Positions 63,229 to 64,000 of a stretch of DNA of 64,000 nucleotides are shown here, one piece after another (the first letter of the stretch is position 1; the number at the start of each line of letters is the position of its first letter). Origin of the DNA: PALSA-693 sp963702305 (GTDB taxonomy: Bacteria > Actinomycetota > Acidimicrobiia > Acidimicrobiales > Palsa-688); NCBI GenBank assembly GCA_963702305.1, contig CAVPBX010000016.1:248001-312000 (forward strand), in the 5' to 3' direction. The position numbers and the translations under genes are program-made. Below the pieces are notes generated by a model. It was not told the DNA's origin and did not search any database. It saw nothing but the letters and a program-made list of their open reading frames with translations.

Positions 63229-63711
63229 ATGACCGGGGCCGTGGCCTTGGCAGTGGTGCTGGTCATCGCGGTGGCCGGCCTCAGCTTGGCCATGCAGAGC
63301 CAGCGGGCCGCCCAGTCGCCCGCGGCGCCCCGGACCCCGCGCCCGCCCCGGCCGCCGGTCACCCCGCGGCGCGGTCGCGGCGAGCGCCGGGCCCCTGCGC
63401 CGCCGCCCGAGGCGACGCCGTTCCCCGAGCGGTTGGAGTCCGAGCCGCGCGGACCGGAGTTGTTGCGTTCGGGCGTCCCCGCCCAGGCCAAGGTGGTCTC
63501 GGTGGTCGACGAGCGCACCATCGGCCCGGTGACCCGCAGCCGTCTGACCCTGCAAGTGGAGCCGGGCGATGGTCCCAGCTTCGAAGTGACCACCCGGGTG
63601 GCCTTTCCGACCCCGGAGGCCCGGGCCCGGGTCAAGGTGGGCGGCACGGTCGCCGTGCGCTACGACAAGGACGATCCGATGCGGATCGTGCTCGACGTCC
63701 CCGCCGACTGA
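63229..63711 (+). CDS. Membrane-anchored protein with DUF3592-like beta domain
   Basis: 160 aa. One N-terminal helix (about 3-21, GAVALAVVLVIAVAGLSLAM), a Pro/Arg-rich linker (about 29-72), then a beta-rich domain: LLRSGVPAQAKVVSVVDERT, RSRLTLQVEPGDGPSFEV and VGGTVAVRYDKDDPMRIVLD, whose ending is like DUF3592-type domains. It sits between sufB and sufD, which are normally adjacent. No role in Fe-S assembly is known for such proteins. Confidence 0.7.
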   Translation: MTGAVALAVVLVIAVAGLSLAMQSQRAAQSPAAPRTPRPPRPPVTPRRGRGERRAPAPPPEATPFPERLESEPRGPELLRSGVPAQAKVVSVVDERTIGPVTRSRLTLQVEPGDGPSFEVTTRVAFPTPEARARVKVGGTVAVRYDKDDPMRIVLDVPAD

Positions 63712-63829
63712 GCAGATTGAGCCGAGTGATCCGTGCTGTTCGTTTTTCGCGGCGTTCCGATCGTCGCCCGTAGAATGACCGGCCGGCCGGTCGCCTTGGC
63801 CACTGGTCGCCGTTCGCGAGGGAGTTGTC

Positions 63830-64000
63830 CTGTCCAGTTTCACCATTGAGTCTGCGGCCGCGCTCGCCGGTCCACGCTGGTTGCGGGTCGAGCGGCGAGA
63901 GGCGGTCGAGCGGTTTTCGGCGCGCGGCCTGCCCACCGACGCCTTGGAGGAGTGGCGCTACAGCCGGATTGACGCCCTCGACCTCGACCGCTACCGCCCG
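63830..64000 (+). CDS. sufD: SufD, N-terminal part, cut by the window end
   Basis: First ~57 residues of SufD: SSFTIESAAALAGPRWLRVE, then AVERFSARGLPTDALEEWRY and SRIDALDLDRYRP, where EEWRYSRID is the SufD EEWRYT-type motif. The start is not settled: CTG at 63830 is in frame with GAGGGAG a few bases upstream, and TTG at 63825 would fit if one base is wrong. Second core Suf gene after sufB. Confidence 0.82.
   Translation, partial: MSSFTIESAAALAGPRWLRVERREAVERFSARGLPTDALEEWRYSRIDALDLDRYRP

Overview
The window is a compact, very GC-rich chromosomal segment of an actinobacterium, most likely an uncultured member of class Acidimicrobiia. The evidence is the gene content: F420-type LLM oxidoreductases, a WS/DGAT wax-ester synthase, Ni-superoxide dismutase, an ethylmalonyl-CoA pathway module, an eno-divIC-DUF501-ppx neighbourhood, and leaderless promoters of the form TANNNT followed 6-9 nt later by the start codon. 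Genes are densely packed, often with ATGA or GTGA overlaps. I see no insertion sequence, prophage, integrase or CRISPR array. About 28 single-base indels, mostly extra bases, break a dozen otherwise ordinary genes (worst: eno and an S9 peptidase). I read these as sequence errors in the assembly rather than pseudogenisation.

Layout. 1-13.3 kb: the eno-divIC pair, then a complete CO-dehydrogenase/xanthine-dehydrogenase-type molybdenum hydroxylase cluster (two large subunits around one small subunit, FAD subunit, CoxD/CoxE maturation proteins, split XdhC, MobA-like, CoxG), then a DUF501-Ppx/GppA fusion. 13.3-17.1 kb: aminotransferase, acetyltransferase, SDR epimerase and PlsC acyltransferase. 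17.1-20.9 kb: sodN with its maturation protease and a large LuxR-type ATPase regulator. 20.9-26.5 kb: MFS transporter, membrane protein, secreted phosphodiester glycosidase, histidine kinase/response regulator. 26.6-30.3 kb: a probable flavin-based transmembrane electron-transfer operon (ApbE, ferric-reductase-like cytochrome, NuoF-like flavoprotein), divergent from the two-component system. 30.3-34.6 kb: tRNA-Leu(TAA), DMT transporter, MBOAT/SGNH O-acylation pair, DUF1707 protein. 34.6-41 kb: SDR, quinone oxidoreductase, LLM enzyme, RipA-like NlpC/P60 hydrolase, fumC, AbiEi-DUF559 protein. 41-45.5 kb: an ArsR/SRPBCC pair divergent from clpP across a promoter with two matched operators, a membrane protein, an eIF2B-like protein and a DUF885 protein. 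45.5-49.5 kb: CoA lyase, methylsuccinyl-CoA dehydrogenase and MaoC hydratase, i.e. the lower ethylmalonyl-CoA pathway. 49.5-64 kb: mutY, a metallo-hydrolase, a divergent FtsH, oligopeptidase, YihY protein, LLM enzyme, wax-ester synthase, patatin, and the start of a suf operon (sufB, small membrane protein, sufD).

The most unusual non-coding signal is a pair of composite elements at about 41.0 kb and 61.1 kb. Each is a long hairpin with 32-nt arms whose central ~31 nt are related between copies while the outer stems differ. Each is followed about 25-28 nt downstream, in the same orientation, by CCCCGCCGG-type repeats. The second is the clpP/SRPBCC divergent promoter, where two GTTGCA palindromes of identical spacing lie 42 bp (four helical turns) apart.
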